From positions 59,511 to 123,510 of the forward strand of contig NZ_SMKW01000022.1 in NCBI RefSeq assembly GCF_004348985.1: a DNA stretch of 64,000 bases, given 5' to 3'. The notes below the pieces were generated by a model. It saw nothing but the letters and a program-made list of their open reading frames with translations, was not told the DNA's origin and did no database searches. Source of the DNA: Saccharopolyspora elongata (GTDB lineage: Bacteria; Actinomycetota; Actinomycetes; Mycobacteriales; Pseudonocardiaceae). A program made the translations under genes and the position numbers. Shown here piece after piece: positions 1 to 9,338 of this stretch (positions are counted from its first letter, which is position 1; each line of letters opens with the position of its first letter).

Positions 1-2780
1 ATCGACGTCTCGTAGTGCTCCGACTCGAAGCCGAACGAGCCTGCCATCCCGCAGCAGCCCGCGTCGATCTCCTCGACTTGCGTCCCCGGGATCCGGCGCA
101 GCAGGGCGACCGTGGCGGCGGTGCCGACTTCGGCCTTCTGGTGGCAGTGGCCGTGGAAGATGATGCGGCGCCCCGCGAGCCAGGAATCCGCGCGCAGGGT
201 CAGCCGGTCCGCGTCGATCGCCTCGACGAGGAGTTCCTCCACCTGCTTGACCCGCTGCGCCACGGCGCGCACCGACGAGGAGTCGGGCAGCAGTGCCTTG
301 TGCTCCTCGCGGAGCATCAGCACGCACGACGGCTCGCAGCCCACGATCGGCGAATCCGGCGCGGTGTCCCGCTCCAGCGAGGTGACCAGCGCCGTCGCCT
401 TCTTCTTCGCGTCGTCGAGCATTCCCTTCGACAGGCTCGACCGCCCGCAGCAGCCGCCGCCCGCGAGATCCACCCGCCAGCCCGAGCGTTCCAGCAGCTC
501 GATGCCCGCCCGGCCGATGTGCGGTTCGGTGTAGGTGGTGAACGAGTCCGCGAGCCAGGTGACCGCGCCCTGCGGCGCGGCGGGCGGCGCGGATGTGCGG
601 CGGCGGAACCAGCGGAGCAGGCTGACCCGCTGGAACGTGGGCAACGGGCGGGCCGCCGCGATGCCGAGCGTGCGGTCCAGGATCCGGCGGAGGAAGGGGA
701 TCCGGCCGGGCAGGTTCGACAGCGGGGCGGTCGCCGAGCCGAGCCGGTTGAGCGCGCGGATCGAGGAGAACACGCGCGACCGGAGCGGAGTCCCGTGGAT
801 CTCGTGGTGGTGCGCGAGCGTTTCGGCCTTCAGCGAGGCCATGTCCACGCTCATCGGGCATTCGCTCTTGCACGCCTTGCACATCAGGCAGAGGTCGAGG
901 ATCTCGTGGAGGCGTTCGCCGCCCAGCGCCGCGTGCGGATCCGGTTCGGACAGCGCCTTCACCAGCGCGTTGGCCCGGCCGCGGGTGGAGTGCTCCTCGT
1001 TCTTCGTCGCGATGTAGGACGGGCACATCACGCCCACGCCTGCCTTCCGGCAGGCACCGATGTTCATGCAGCGGTCCGCGGCGCCGCGCATGCCGCCGAC
1101 GACCTCGAACTCCAGCATCGTCCGCAGCGGTGGCGCGGGTGGGAGCGCGTCGCGGTCGCGGAGGTTCTCGGTCATCGACGGCGCGTCGACGATCTTGCCG
1201 GGGTTCATGACGCCGCCGGGGTCGAAGAGCCGCTTGACCTCGCGCATGGCCTCGTACAGCTCGTCGCCGAAGATCTCCCGGTTGAACTCGCTGCGGGCGA
1301 GGCCGTCGCCGTGTTCGCTGGAGTTCACCCCGCCGTACTCGGCAACGAGGTCCTTGACCGCTTCCGCGACGGCGCGCATTTTGGCGACCTCGTCGGGGTC
1401 GGTCAGGTCGACGAACGGGCGGATGTGCAGGCATCCCACCGAGCAGTGGCCGTAGAACCCGGCCTCCATCCGGTGCTCGTCGAGGATCTCCTTGAACCGC
1501 TTGGTGTATTCGGCGAGGTGCACCGGGTCCACCGCGGTGTCCTCGACGAAGGCCAGCGGGCGGCGGGTTCCCTCGCCGGCGGCCATCAGCAGGCCCAGGC
1601 TGGACTTCCGGACCTTCAGCAGCGCCTGCTGCTCGGCGGGCGTGACCGCGCGGAGCGTGTGGTAGCCGTGCCCGTTCTGCTGCCACCGCGCATCGAGCCG
1701 GTCGAGTTGGGCGACCAGGTCCGCTTCGTCGTCCCCGGTGAAGGAGACGAACAGCAGCGCACCCGGGTCGCCGACGAGCACGTTCCCGAGGTCTGCGAAC
1801 TCGATCTTCTGCCGCGACAGGTCCAGGATCGTCCGGTCCATCAGCTCGACCTGGTGCGGATCGCAGCTCAGTGCGTCCGTGGTGGCCGAGATGGCGCTCG
1901 CGGTGTCGGTGAAGTGGCCGACGGCGTAGACCGTCCGCCGGGGCTTGGGCACCAGGTCCACCAGCGCGCGGGTGGCAATGACCAGCGTGCCCTCCGCGCC
2001 CACCACGAACTTCGCCAGGTCGAACGGCTTTTCCGGCCCGAAACCGACGAGCCGGTCGAGCCGGTAGCCGCAGGCGCGGCGCCAGAACGCCGGCATCTTC
2101 GCCTCGATGACGTCCTCGTTGGCGGTGACCAGGCCCGGAAGTGCTTGGTAGATCCGGCCTTCGAGGGTCTCCGCCGACGCCCGGCGCGCCCGCTCGGCTT
2201 CGTCGACGGGCTCGAACCGGGTGCACGAGCCGTCGGCGAGCACCACGTCCAGCGCCCGCACGTGGTCGATCGTCATGCCGTAGGTCAGCGAGCCGCTGCC
2301 CGCGGAGTTGTTGCCGATCATCCCGCCGATCGTGGCGCGGTTGCTGGTGGAGGTGTCCGGGCCGAACATCAGCCCGTGCGCGGCGGCGGCCTGGTTGAGC
2401 TGGTCCTGCACCACGCCGACCTCCACCAGCGCCGTGCGGGCCACCGGGTCGATCTCCAGGATCCGGTTCATGTGCCGGGACATGTCGAGCACCAGGCCGG
2501 GTCCCACGGTCTGGCCGACCAGGCTCGTTCCCGCGCCGCGCGGCACGACCGGCACACCGAGCTCGGCGGCGACTTTCACTGCCGCGGCGACGTCGTCGTT
2601 GTGGCGCGGGAACGCGACGCCGAGCGGAGTGATCGAGTACATGCTGGCGTCGCGGGAGAAGAGGTGGCGGGTGTAGTCGTCGAAGGCGACCTCGCCGTCC
2701 AGCGCGGCGCGGAGCGCGCGTTCCAGGCGCGAACCGAGGGTTTGCCGTGCGGCGGGAGCGTCAGTTGTCGGGACGGTCAT
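1..2780 (-). CDS. FAD-linked and 4Fe-4S 2-hydroxyacid oxidoreductase (GlcD-GlcF fusion), 3' end cut by window
   Basis: At least 926 residues are encoded; the C-terminus runs off the left edge. The N-terminal half is a PCMH-type FAD-binding domain (about residues 40-180) followed by an FAD-linked oxidase C domain (about 220-500). The C-terminal half carries ferredoxin-like cysteines (a CxxxxxC near 570 and CLMCKACKSECP near 628) and two CCG repeats (GCCG near 773 and 906) of the GlcF/heterodisulfide-reductase type. Fusions of this kind (YdiJ-like) oxidise D-2-hydroxyacids such as D-lactate, glycolate or 2-hydroxyglutarate and pass electrons to quinone. The ATG at 2780 starts a good FAD-domain N-terminus. 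The neighbouring glyoxylate aminotransferase makes a glycolate or similar substrate plausible, but the substrate cannot be read from sequence. Confidence 0.9.
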   Translation of the reverse strand, partial: MTVPTTDAPAARQTLGSRLERALRAALDGEVAFDDYTRHLFSRDASMYSITPLGVAFPRHNDDVAAAVKVAAELGVPVVPRGAGTSLVGQTVGPGLVLDMSRHMNRILEIDPVARTALVEVGVVQDQLNQAAAAHGLMFGPDTSTSNRATIGGMIGNNSAGSGSLTYGMTIDHVRALDVVLADGSCTRFEPVDEAERARRASAETLEGRIYQALPGLVTANEDVIEAKMPAFWRRACGYRLDRLVGFGPEKPFDLAKFVVGAEGTLVIATRALVDLVPKPRRTVYAVGHFTDTASAISATTDALSCDPHQVELMDRTILDLSRQKIEFADLGNVLVGDPGALLFVSFTGDDEADLVAQLDRLDARWQQNGHGYHTLRAVTPAEQQALLKVRKSSLGLLMAAGEGTRRPLAFVEDTAVDPVHLAEYTKRFKEILDEHRMEAGFYGHCSVGCLHIRPFVDLTDPDEVAKMRAVAEAVKDLVAEYGGVNSSEHGDGLARSEFNREIFGDELYEAMREVKRLFDPGGVMNPGKIVDAPSMTENLRDRDALPPAPPLRTMLEFEVVGGMRGAADRCMNIGACRKAGVGVMCPSYIATKNEEHSTRGRANALVKALSEPDPHAALGGERLHEILDLCLMCKACKSECPMSVDMASLKAETLAHHHEIHGTPLRSRVFSSIRALNRLGSATAPLSNLPGRIPFLRRILDRTLGIAAARPLPTFQRVSLLRWFRRRTSAPPAAPQGAVTWLADSFTTYTEPHIGRAGIELLERSGWRVDLAGGGCCGRSSLSKGMLDDAKKKATALVTSLERDTAPDSPIVGCEPSCVLMLREEHKALLPDSSSVRAVAQRVKQVEELLVEAIDADRLTLRADSWLAGRRIIFHGHCHQKAEVGTAATVALLRRIPGTQVEEIDAGCCGMAGSFGFESEHYETS

Positions 2781-2871
2781 CGCGATTCCTTTCCACCGAT
2801 TCGTCCTTGCAGCCGCCGCGCCCGGCCGGCGGACCAAGGCGCAGCGCTGATTTCCCTAGGTCGTGTTTTCT

Positions 2872-3015
2872 AAGCGGCGGTAGCCGCTTGCGGTGTGGGA
2901 CTCAACTCGCACCGCCGCGGGTTCACGGTGCCCACTCCTCTGGAGTTCTCCCAGCGAGGACAGCCCCGACGTGGTGAATTGGTCATTCATGATGTCGGGG
3001 ATCCCACAGCGAGGG
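2872..3015 (-). repeat. Dispersed extragenic repeat, family 1, copy 1
   Basis: This block is clearly homologous to the one at 63787-63905, in the same orientation. Shared elements are a hairpin AAGCGGC-N3/4-GCCGCTT (2872-2889), a GCACCGCCGCGGGTTC box, a GCGAGGACAGCCCC box and a TATTGGTCAT-like box. Read on the minus strand, this copy holds a short open frame from 2990 to 2856 (44 codons, starting MNDQFTTSGLSS and ending in -SGYRRLENTT). The other copy starts MYDQYTALGLSS but stops after 15 codons. In both cases the element lies directly downstream of the stop codon of a minus-strand gene. Confidence 0.75.
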
Positions 3016-3070
3016 GGCATCTGAGGTTCCGCCGCCCGCACCGCCATGCAAACCAAATTCAAAACATTCC

Positions 3071-4234
3071 CTAGCCGCGCAACACCTCCAGTGCTGCTTG
3101 GAGACCGTTGGGGTCGATGGGCACCCCGGACAGTTCGAGTCCCATCTGGACGCCGGCGAGGGTGCCGGCCAGCGTCAGGTCGTTGAAGTCGCCGAGGTGG
3201 CCGATGCGGAACACGCGACCGGTGAGCTTGCCCAGGCCGGCGCCCAGCGACATGTCGAAGCGGTCCAGGATGACCTCGCGGACCTTGTTCGCGTCGTGCT
3301 CCTCGCCCAACCGCACGGCGGTCAGCGAGCTGGAGTGCTCGCGTTCGTCGGCGCACAGCACTTCCAGGCCCCAGGCCCGCACGGCTGCTCTGGTGGCCTC
3401 GGCGTGCCGGTCGTGCCGGGCGAAGACGTTGGGCAGTCCCTCGGCTTCGAGGAGGGACAGCGCTTCCCGCAGTCCGTAGAGGAGGTTGGTGGGCGGGGTG
3501 TAGGGGAAGAAGCTGCGCTCGTTGGCTTCGAGGATGGGAGTCCAGTTCCAGTACGACTTCGGCAGCCGCGCTCCTTCGGCGGCGGTGAGCGCCTTCTCGC
3601 TGATCGCGTTGAACCCCAGCCCCGGCGGCAGCATCAGGCCCTTCTGCGAGCAGCTGACCGTGACGTCCACGCCCCACTCGTCGTGCCGGTAGTCGATGGA
3701 GCCCAGCGAGGAGATCGTGTCGACCAGCAGCAGCGCGGGGTGGTTCGCTTCGTCGATGGCCGCCCGGATCTCCGGCACGCGGCTGGTGACCCCGGTCGAC
3801 GTCTCGTTGTGGACGACCATCACCGCGGCGATGCCGTGCTGTTCGTCCGCGGCCAGCCGCTCGGCGACGACGGCCGGGTCGACGCCTCGCCGCCAGTCCC
3901 CGGGGACGAAGTCGACGACCAGCCCGAGGCCTTCCGCCATGTCGCGCCACAAGGTGGCGAAGTGGCCGGTTTCGAACGCGAGCACGCGATCGCCGGGGGA
4001 CAGGGTGTTGACGAGCGCCGCCTCCCAGGCCCCGGTGCCCGAGGACGGGTAGATGACGACGGGCCGATCGGTGCCGAACACCGGCCGGACCCTGCGCAGC
4101 ACGTCCTGCGCGAGTTCCGCGAAGTCCGGCCCGCGGTGATCGATCGTGGGTTGCGCCATGGCGCGCAACACGCTGTCGGGGACGTTGGTCGGTCCGGGGA
4201 TCTGCAGGAAATGCCGTCCGCTGTTGGCGGCCAT
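3071..4234 (-). CDS. Alanine/serine-glyoxylate aminotransferase family protein
   Basis: A 387-residue class-V PLP aminotransferase. It has the family N-terminus with GPTNVP, the stretch VDTISSLGS with the PLP-contacting Asp, and SQKGL near residue 198 holding the Schiff-base lysine. It transfers the amino group from alanine or serine (possibly ureidoglycine) to glyoxylate, giving glycine. The ATG at 4234 puts GPTNVP where the family has it; an upstream extension of the frame would cross the operator repeats. Its divergent neighbour is an IclR regulator, and downstream on the same strand, after a repeat, lies the FAD/Fe-S hydroxyacid oxidase. A glycolate to glyoxylate to glycine route is a reasonable inference. 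Confidence 0.88.
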   Translation of the reverse strand: MAANSGRHFLQIPGPTNVPDSVLRAMAQPTIDHRGPDFAELAQDVLRRVRPVFGTDRPVVIYPSSGTGAWEAALVNTLSPGDRVLAFETGHFATLWRDMAEGLGLVVDFVPGDWRRGVDPAVVAERLAADEQHGIAAVMVVHNETSTGVTSRVPEIRAAIDEANHPALLLVDTISSLGSIDYRHDEWGVDVTVSCSQKGLMLPPGLGFNAISEKALTAAEGARLPKSYWNWTPILEANERSFFPYTPPTNLLYGLREALSLLEAEGLPNVFARHDRHAEATRAAVRAWGLEVLCADEREHSSSLTAVRLGEEHDANKVREVILDRFDMSLGAGLGKLTGRVFRIGHLGDFNDLTLAGTLAGVQMGLELSGVPIDPNGLQAALEVLRG

Positions 4235-4264
4235 TGCACCAAACCCTTCTGAGCCGATCAGGTG

Positions 4265-4296
4265 ACGCTGTGCCGTGACGTGGTACGCTGTGCCGT
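4265..4296. promoter_or_regulatory. Direct-repeat operator between aminotransferase and IclR gene
   Basis: ACGCTGTGCCGT occurs twice, at 4265-4276 and 4285-4296, exactly 20 bp apart (two helical turns). It lies in the short divergent promoter region, which suits binding by the dimer or tetramer of the adjacent IclR-family regulator. That the regulator binds here is inference. Confidence 0.55.
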
Positions 4297-4343
4297 ATGA
4301 AAGCGCCGAGAGAGTAGGCACGGCGGACTGGGGAGTCAAGGCA

Positions 4344-5093
4344 TTGCGCAACGTCCTGAACACGCTGCGGGTACTGGAAGAGGTCGCCGCGCGGCAGCCG
4401 ATCGGCGTCGGCGAACTGGCCCGCGCGCTGGACATGCCCAAGAGCTCGGTCCAGCGCGCGCTGCTCACCCTCGACGAGGCCGGGTGGATACGTCCGGCAT
4501 CGGGCGAGGTCAAGCGGTGGGTGATGACCACCAAGGCGCTCGCGATCGGCGGCCGCGCCAGCGGTGACCTCGGCCTGCGCGACGCGGCCAGGCCGATCAT
4601 GGAGGACCTGCGCCGGCGCACCGAGGAGACGATCCACCTCACGGTCCCGGAGGAGGACAGGGTCGTCCTGATCGAGCGGCTGGAAACGTCGAAGCCGCTG
4701 CGCATCAGCATGGCCCTGGGACACGCGCTTCCCCTGCACGCGTCCGCCAACGGCAAGGCGGTCCTCGCCAACAGCGGCCCGGAGGTCCTCAAGCGCCTGT
4801 TCGCCGACGAGCTACCGCGCTACACCGACAACACGATCACCGATCCGGACCAGATGCTCGCCGAGCTGGCCCGGATCCGGGAACGCGGATTCGCGCTCAA
4901 CCACGGGGAATGGCGGGCCGACGTCGGCTCGGTCGCCGCCGTCGTCCTGGAGGGACCGGAGAAGCCGATCGCCAGCCTCAGCGTGAACATCCCGATGAGC
5001 CGCCTGACCGAGGAGAACGAAGCCATCTTCGGTGCCGCGGTGAGCGAGGCGGCGAGGAGCCTCGGCGCCCGGCTCGGCTACGAAACGGCGTAG
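4344..5093 (+). CDS. IclR-family transcriptional regulator
   Basis: The protein has an N-terminal winged helix-turn-helix (GVGELARALDMPKSSVQRAL, about residues 19-38) and a C-terminal IclR ligand domain (about 80-245) with the usual PLHASANGKA and SSVAAVV-like segments. I prefer the TTG start at 4344 (249 residues) because GGGGAG lies 8 bp upstream. An in-frame GTG at 4275 would start inside the direct repeat and has no ribosome site. It is divergent from the glyoxylate aminotransferase, which it probably controls through the repeats between them. Its 3' end overlaps the convergent bioD end by 16 bp. Confidence 0.88.
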   Translation: MRNVLNTLRVLEEVAARQPIGVGELARALDMPKSSVQRALLTLDEAGWIRPASGEVKRWVMTTKALAIGGRASGDLGLRDAARPIMEDLRRRTEETIHLTVPEEDRVVLIERLETSKPLRISMALGHALPLHASANGKAVLANSGPEVLKRLFADELPRYTDNTITDPDQMLAELARIRERGFALNHGEWRADVGSVAAVVLEGPEKPIASLSVNIPMSRLTEENEAIFGAAVSEAARSLGARLGYETA

Positions 5094-5770
5094 CCGGCCC
5101 GGAAACTCGGGCGGTCGGCCAGCCAGGAGCCGGCTCGCGCCCGGAACTGCTCCGGTTCGAGACCGCCTGCGCCGTCGGGAATCGCCGCCACGATCGGCAC
5201 TCCCGTGACCCGGGGCAGCTCGGCGAGGTTGCACTCCTCGGCCAGGCCGAGCGCCTCCGGCACCGCGCCGAGCACGAGTCCCGCCGGCTCCAGGTTCCGC
5301 GAGCGCAGGGCGTTGACGGTGAGTTCGGTGTGGTTGAGGGTGCCGAGCCCGGCCCGGGTCACGACGTAGACCCGCACCGGGTGGTCCACGGCGAGCCCGG
5401 TGGCGAGGTCCAGCAGGGTGCCGCCTTCGGTGTCGAGGCGGACCAGGAGGCCGCCCGCGCCTTCGACGATCACGGTGCCGCGGGTCCGGGCGAGCCCGCG
5501 GATGCGGCCCGCGTGCTCGCTGATCGGCGGGATCCCGATGCCGCGCCGCCGGGCGGCAGTGTCCGGCGCGAGGGGATCTTCGAGCCGGGTGAACTCGGCG
5601 ACCTCGCAGCCCGCCAGCCGCGCCACGACGGAGATGTCGGGCTCGTCGGTGCCGACGCCGGTCTGCGCGGGCTTCACGACGATCGTTCCCGGACCGGAGC
5701 GGACCGCGAGCGCCGCGGTGGCCACGGTCTTGCCGACACCGGTGTCGGTGCCCGTGATGATGGTGATCAT
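5078..5770 (-). CDS. bioD: Dethiobiotin synthetase
   Basis: A 230-residue BioD: it forms dethiobiotin from 7,8-diaminopelargonate, CO2 and ATP. The N-terminus has the P-loop GTDTGVGKT, followed by KPAQTG with the substrate-binding lysine, and VEGAGGLLV holds the second conserved motif. The ATG overlaps the bioF stop (ATGA), so it is translationally coupled as the last gene of bioBAFD. The tail overlaps the convergent IclR gene. Confidence 0.96.
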   Translation of the reverse strand: MITIITGTDTGVGKTVATAALAVRSGPGTIVVKPAQTGVGTDEPDISVVARLAGCEVAEFTRLEDPLAPDTAARRRGIGIPPISEHAGRIRGLARTRGTVIVEGAGGLLVRLDTEGGTLLDLATGLAVDHPVRVYVVTRAGLGTLNHTELTVNALRSRNLEPAGLVLGAVPEALGLAEECNLAELPRVTGVPIVAAIPDGAGGLEPEQFRARAGSWLADRPSFRAGYAVS

Positions 5771-6906
5771 GCCTGCCGCCGGTGGTCGTCGATGGTGCGG
5801 GCCAGCACGTCGACGGCGCGCGCCCAGCGCTCGTCGTCGAGGCCGACGTGGGTGGTGATCCGGAGCCGGGAGATCCCGTCGGGCACCGACGGTGGCCGGA
5901 AGCACCCCACCCGGACCCCGGACGCGAGCGCCGCTGCCTGCGCGGCGACGGCGACCTGCGGAGACGGCATGGGCACCGAGAGCACGGCGCCTGCCGACCG
6001 CGGCACGCCGAGCCGGTCGGCCAGCTCGCCGCCGCGCTGGTGGATCAGCGCCGGGAAACCTGGTTGCCCGCGCAGCCTGCGGAGGGCTGCCAGCGCGCCA
6101 GAGGCGGGCGCCGGTGCCAGCCCGGTGTCGAAGATGAACGGGCGGGCCCGGTTGGTGAGGTGGTCGATCAGCGCAGCGGAGCCGAGCACCGCACCGCCCA
6201 TCGCGCCGAGCGACTTCGACAGCGTCGCGGTCATCACCACGTGCCGGTCGTCGGCCAGGCCGTGGGCGTGCACCAGTCCTCGGCCGCCGTCACCGACCAC
6301 GCCGAGCCCGTGCGCCTCGTCGACGACGAGCAGCGCGTCGTGATCGGCGCAGGCCGCCGCCAGGTCTGTCAGCGGGGCGGCGTCGCCGAGCACCGAGAAG
6401 ACCGACTCGGTCAGCACGATCGCCCGTCGGCCACCGGCTTCGGCCAACGCGGCCCGGACCGCGGCGACGTCGTTGTGCGGGACCACCTCGATCGCCGCCC
6501 GGGACAGCCGTGCGGCGTCGATCAGCGAAGCGTGCACGTGCGCGTCGGAGACGATCAGCGTCTGCTTATCCGCCAGCACGGTCACCGCGGACAGGTTGGC
6601 GTGGTATCCGGTCGAGAAGACCAGTGCCGCCTCGCGACCGGTGAACTCGGTGAGTTCGCGCTCCAGGTCGGCGTGCAACGTGGTGGTGCCGGTGACCAGC
6701 CGGGAGGCGCCCGACCCGGCGCCCCAGGCGAGGGCGGCGTCGGCGGCCGCTCGGCGCACCTCGGGATCGCAGCTCAATCCCAGGTAGTCGTTGTTGGCCA
6801 GGTCGATGACGTCGTCATCGACCGCCCGTGGCCGCAGCGTGCGCTGCAACCCGGCGTCTTCGCGCTTGATCCGCTGCTCGGCGAACCACGCTTCCCAGCC
6901 GCTCAT
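5767..6906 (-). CDS. bioF: 8-amino-7-oxononanoate synthase
   Basis: A 379-residue alpha-oxoamine synthase that condenses pimeloyl thioester with alanine in the second-last block of biotin synthesis. Visible signatures are the N-terminal [16 protein letters not shown], the VDEAHGLG segment with the PLP Asp/His and the lysine in TLSKSLGA. The start ATG overlaps the bioA stop and its stop overlaps the bioD start, so the three genes are coupled. Confidence 0.96.
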   Translation of the reverse strand: MSGWEAWFAEQRIKREDAGLQRTLRPRAVDDDVIDLANNDYLGLSCDPEVRRAAADAALAWGAGSGASRLVTGTTTLHADLERELTEFTGREAALVFSTGYHANLSAVTVLADKQTLIVSDAHVHASLIDAARLSRAAIEVVPHNDVAAVRAALAEAGGRRAIVLTESVFSVLGDAAPLTDLAAACADHDALLVVDEAHGLGVVGDGGRGLVHAHGLADDRHVVMTATLSKSLGAMGGAVLGSAALIDHLTNRARPFIFDTGLAPAPASGALAALRRLRGQPGFPALIHQRGGELADRLGVPRSAGAVLSVPMPSPQVAVAAQAAALASGVRVGCFRPPSVPDGISRLRITTHVGLDDERWARAVDVLARTIDDHRRQA

Positions 6907-8162
6907 CCGGCCTCCGCAGCGGCCGCGATCCCGGCGCAGATGGCGGCGATGTCGTCGTCGGTGCACACGTACGGCGGCATGGTGTAGATCAGGTCGCGGA
7001 ACGGGCGCAACCACACGCCCTGCTCCAGGGCCGCTTCGGTCGCCTTGACCACGTCGACCGGGTGGTCGAGCTGGACCACGCCGACCGCGCCGAGGACCCG
7101 CACGTCGACGGCGTCGATGTCGTGCAGCGCCTGCAAACCGGTGTTGATCCGGCGCACGTCCGCCGCCCAGTCGCCGGTGCTCAGCAGGTCCAGGCTGGCC
7201 GAGGCGACGGCGCAGGCCAGCGGGTTGCCCATGAAGGTGGGGCCGTGCATGAGGACGCCGGAGTCGCTGGCGGACACGCCACGGGCGACCTCCGTCGTGC
7301 AGAGCGTGGTGGCCAGCGACAGGTAGCCCCCGGTGAGCGCCTTGCCGACGCACAGCACGTCCGGCGTCACGCTGGCGGCGTCGGCGGCGAAAAGTGTTCC
7401 GGTGCGGCCGAATCCGGTGGCGATCTCGTCGAAGACCAGCACCAGTCCGTGCTGGTCGGCGATCTCGCGGAACACCCGCAGGCATGCGGCGGGGTAGGGG
7501 TGCATGCCGCCGGCGCCCTGGAGGAGCGGCTCCACGATCAGCCCGGCGAGCCGGTCCGCGTGCTCGGCCGCGAGCGCGCGGAAGCCCGCCGCCCAGGCGT
7601 CGACATCGCCGTCGAGCCGTGGCGGGCGCTCGCCGAACACCTGCTCCGGCAGCACGCCGGACCACATGGCGTGCATCCCGCCGTCGGGGTCGCACACGCT
7701 CATGCAGTCGAACGTGTCACCGTGGTAGCCGCCGCGGACGGTGAGGAACCGGGACCGCTCCGGCCGGCCGGCGCCGCGCTGGTACTGCAGCGCCATCTTC
7801 ATCGCCACCTCGACGCTCACCGACCCGGAGTCGGCCAGGAAGACACGGTCGAGGCCGGCGGGCGCGAGGTCGACCAGGCGCCGGGCCAGCTCGATCGCCG
7901 GCTCGTGGGTGAGCCCGCCGAACATCACGTGCGACATCTGCTCGATCTGCCGGCACACCGCCGCGTCGAGCACGGGATGCCGGTAGCCGTGGATCGCCGA
8001 CCACCACGACGCCATCCCGTCGACCACCTCGCCGACGCCGTCCAGGCTTATCCGGCTGCCCGCGGCGCCGGTGACCAGGCGCGTCGGCGTCGGGTCGGCC
8101 ATCGATGTGTACGGGTGCCACAGGTGCTCGCGGTCGAACGAGAGCAGTGCTTCGGCGGTCAT
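6903..8162 (-). CDS. bioA: Adenosylmethionine-8-amino-7-oxononanoate aminotransferase
   Basis: A 419-residue class-III PLP aminotransferase. The N-terminal HLWHPYTSM is diagnostic for BioA, and it also has the [12 protein letters not shown] motif and the lysine in GKALTGGY. It uses S-adenosylmethionine as amino donor to make 7,8-diaminopelargonate. The ATG at 8162 lies one base after the bioB stop; an upstream start would run into bioB. Confidence 0.96.
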   Translation of the reverse strand: MTAEALLSFDREHLWHPYTSMADPTPTRLVTGAAGSRISLDGVGEVVDGMASWWSAIHGYRHPVLDAAVCRQIEQMSHVMFGGLTHEPAIELARRLVDLAPAGLDRVFLADSGSVSVEVAMKMALQYQRGAGRPERSRFLTVRGGYHGDTFDCMSVCDPDGGMHAMWSGVLPEQVFGERPPRLDGDVDAWAAGFRALAAEHADRLAGLIVEPLLQGAGGMHPYPAACLRVFREIADQHGLVLVFDEIATGFGRTGTLFAADAASVTPDVLCVGKALTGGYLSLATTLCTTEVARGVSASDSGVLMHGPTFMGNPLACAVASASLDLLSTGDWAADVRRINTGLQALHDIDAVDVRVLGAVGVVQLDHPVDVVKATEAALEQGVWLRPFRDLIYTMPPYVCTDDDIAAICAGIAAAAEAG

Positions 8163-8163
8163 G

Positions 8164-9237
8164 TCAGGCGTTGGGGAGGACGTCGGTACCCGCACCGCGG
8201 CGCCGGATCGCCGGATCGACCGGCTCCAGCCGCCCGGTCTGCTGCGCGAGGTCCTCCTCGGAGCCCAGGACGACGAAGCCGTTGTCGCGGATCATCTCGA
8301 GGTCCGCCTTGGCTTCCTGGCCCTCCGAGGTGAGGTAGTCGCCGAGGAAGATCGAGTTGGCGACGTGCAGCGCGATCGGCTGCAGCGAACGCAGGTGCAT
8401 CTCGCGGCCGCCGGCGATCCGGATCTCCTTGTCCGGGCAGACGAAGCGCGCCATCGCCAGGATCTTCACGCAGCGGGTGGGGGAGAGCTCCCAGGTGTTC
8501 TCGAACGGGGTGCCGTCGAAGGGCATCAGGAAGTTGACCGGGATCGAGTCCGAGCCCAGCTCCCGCAGCGCGAACAGCGCCTCGACGAGCTGCTCGTCGG
8601 TTTCGCCCAGGCCCGCGATCAGGCCGGAGCAGGGCGAGATCCCCGCGCCCTTCGCCTTCTCCACGGTGTCGACGCGGTCCGCGTAGGTGTGGGTCTGGAC
8701 GATGTTGTCGTGGTTGCTCTCGGCGGTGTTGATGTTGTGGTTGTAGGCGTCCACCCCGGCGGCCTTCAGGCGCTCGGCCTGGCCGTCCTTGAGCAGCCCC
8801 AGGCAGGCGCAGACCTCGACGTCGGGGTACTCGTCCTTGAGCGCCCCGACCATCTCGGTGACCTTGTCGATGTCCCGAGTGGACGGTCCGCGGCCGGAGG
8901 AGACCAGGCACACCCGGCTCGCGCCGCCCTTGAGCCCGGCGCCGGCCTGCCGGAGGGTCTCGTCCTTGGACAGCCACGAGTACTTGAGGATCGGCGCGTC
9001 GGAGCCCAGCGCCTGCGAGCAGTAGTTGCAGTTCTCCGGGCACAGCCCCGACTTCAGGTTCACCAGGTAGTTCACCTTCACCGCGTTGCCGAAGTGTGCG
9101 CGGCGCAGCCGGCCGGCGGCAGCGACGACGGACATCAGCTCGGCGTCGTCGGCGCGCAGCACCGCGAGGGCGTCCTCCGGGGTGGCCGGCACCCCTGCGA
9201 GGATCCCATCGGCGAGCTGGTGGAAGGTGGTGTTCAT
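8164..9237 (-). CDS. bioB: Biotin synthase (radical SAM)
   Basis: A 357-residue radical SAM enzyme inserting sulfur into dethiobiotin. The CxxxCxxC cluster motif is in CPENCNYC (about residues 76-83). Further BioB hallmarks are YNHNINT, GLGE and the late [13 protein letters not shown] motif. The ATG is preceded by GGAGAA. It is the first gene of bioBAFD; the tandem BioQ-like operators lie just upstream. No bioC or bioH is in the window, so pimeloyl supply must come from elsewhere. Confidence 0.97.
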   Translation of the reverse strand: MNTTFHQLADGILAGVPATPEDALAVLRADDAELMSVVAAAGRLRRAHFGNAVKVNYLVNLKSGLCPENCNYCSQALGSDAPILKYSWLSKDETLRQAGAGLKGGASRVCLVSSGRGPSTRDIDKVTEMVGALKDEYPDVEVCACLGLLKDGQAERLKAAGVDAYNHNINTAESNHDNIVQTHTYADRVDTVEKAKGAGISPCSGLIAGLGETDEQLVEALFALRELGSDSIPVNFLMPFDGTPFENTWELSPTRCVKILAMARFVCPDKEIRIAGGREMHLRSLQPIALHVANSIFLGDYLTSEGQEAKADLEMIRDNGFVVLGSEEDLAQQTGRLEPVDPAIRRRGAGTDVLPNA

Positions 9238-9265
9238 CGCTTCTCCCGTGTCGGCAGGTGCGGCA

Positions 9266-9297
9266 ACCTGAACGGTGTTCACCTGAACGGTGTTCAG
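9266..9297. promoter_or_regulatory. Tandem BioQ-type operators
   Basis: ACCTGAACGGTGTTCA is repeated head to tail (9266-9281 and 9281-9296). Each unit contains the palindrome TGAAC-GGT-GTTCA, close to the TGAAC-N3-GTTAC box known for BioQ of corynebacteria and mycobacteria. The site lies between bioB and the divergent tetR gene and could repress both. Regulation is inferred from position and similarity. Confidence 0.8.
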
Positions 9298-9338
9298 GCT
9301 AGACTGGGCGGGGCGATCGGTCAACGGGAGGGGTCTGC

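Noticed and set aside
15..2873. A 952-codon open frame on the plus strand
   Set aside because: It is Arg/His/Gly/Ala-rich with no domain; the complementary strand encodes a clear FAD/Fe-S oxidase. Such antisense frames are expected at this GC content.
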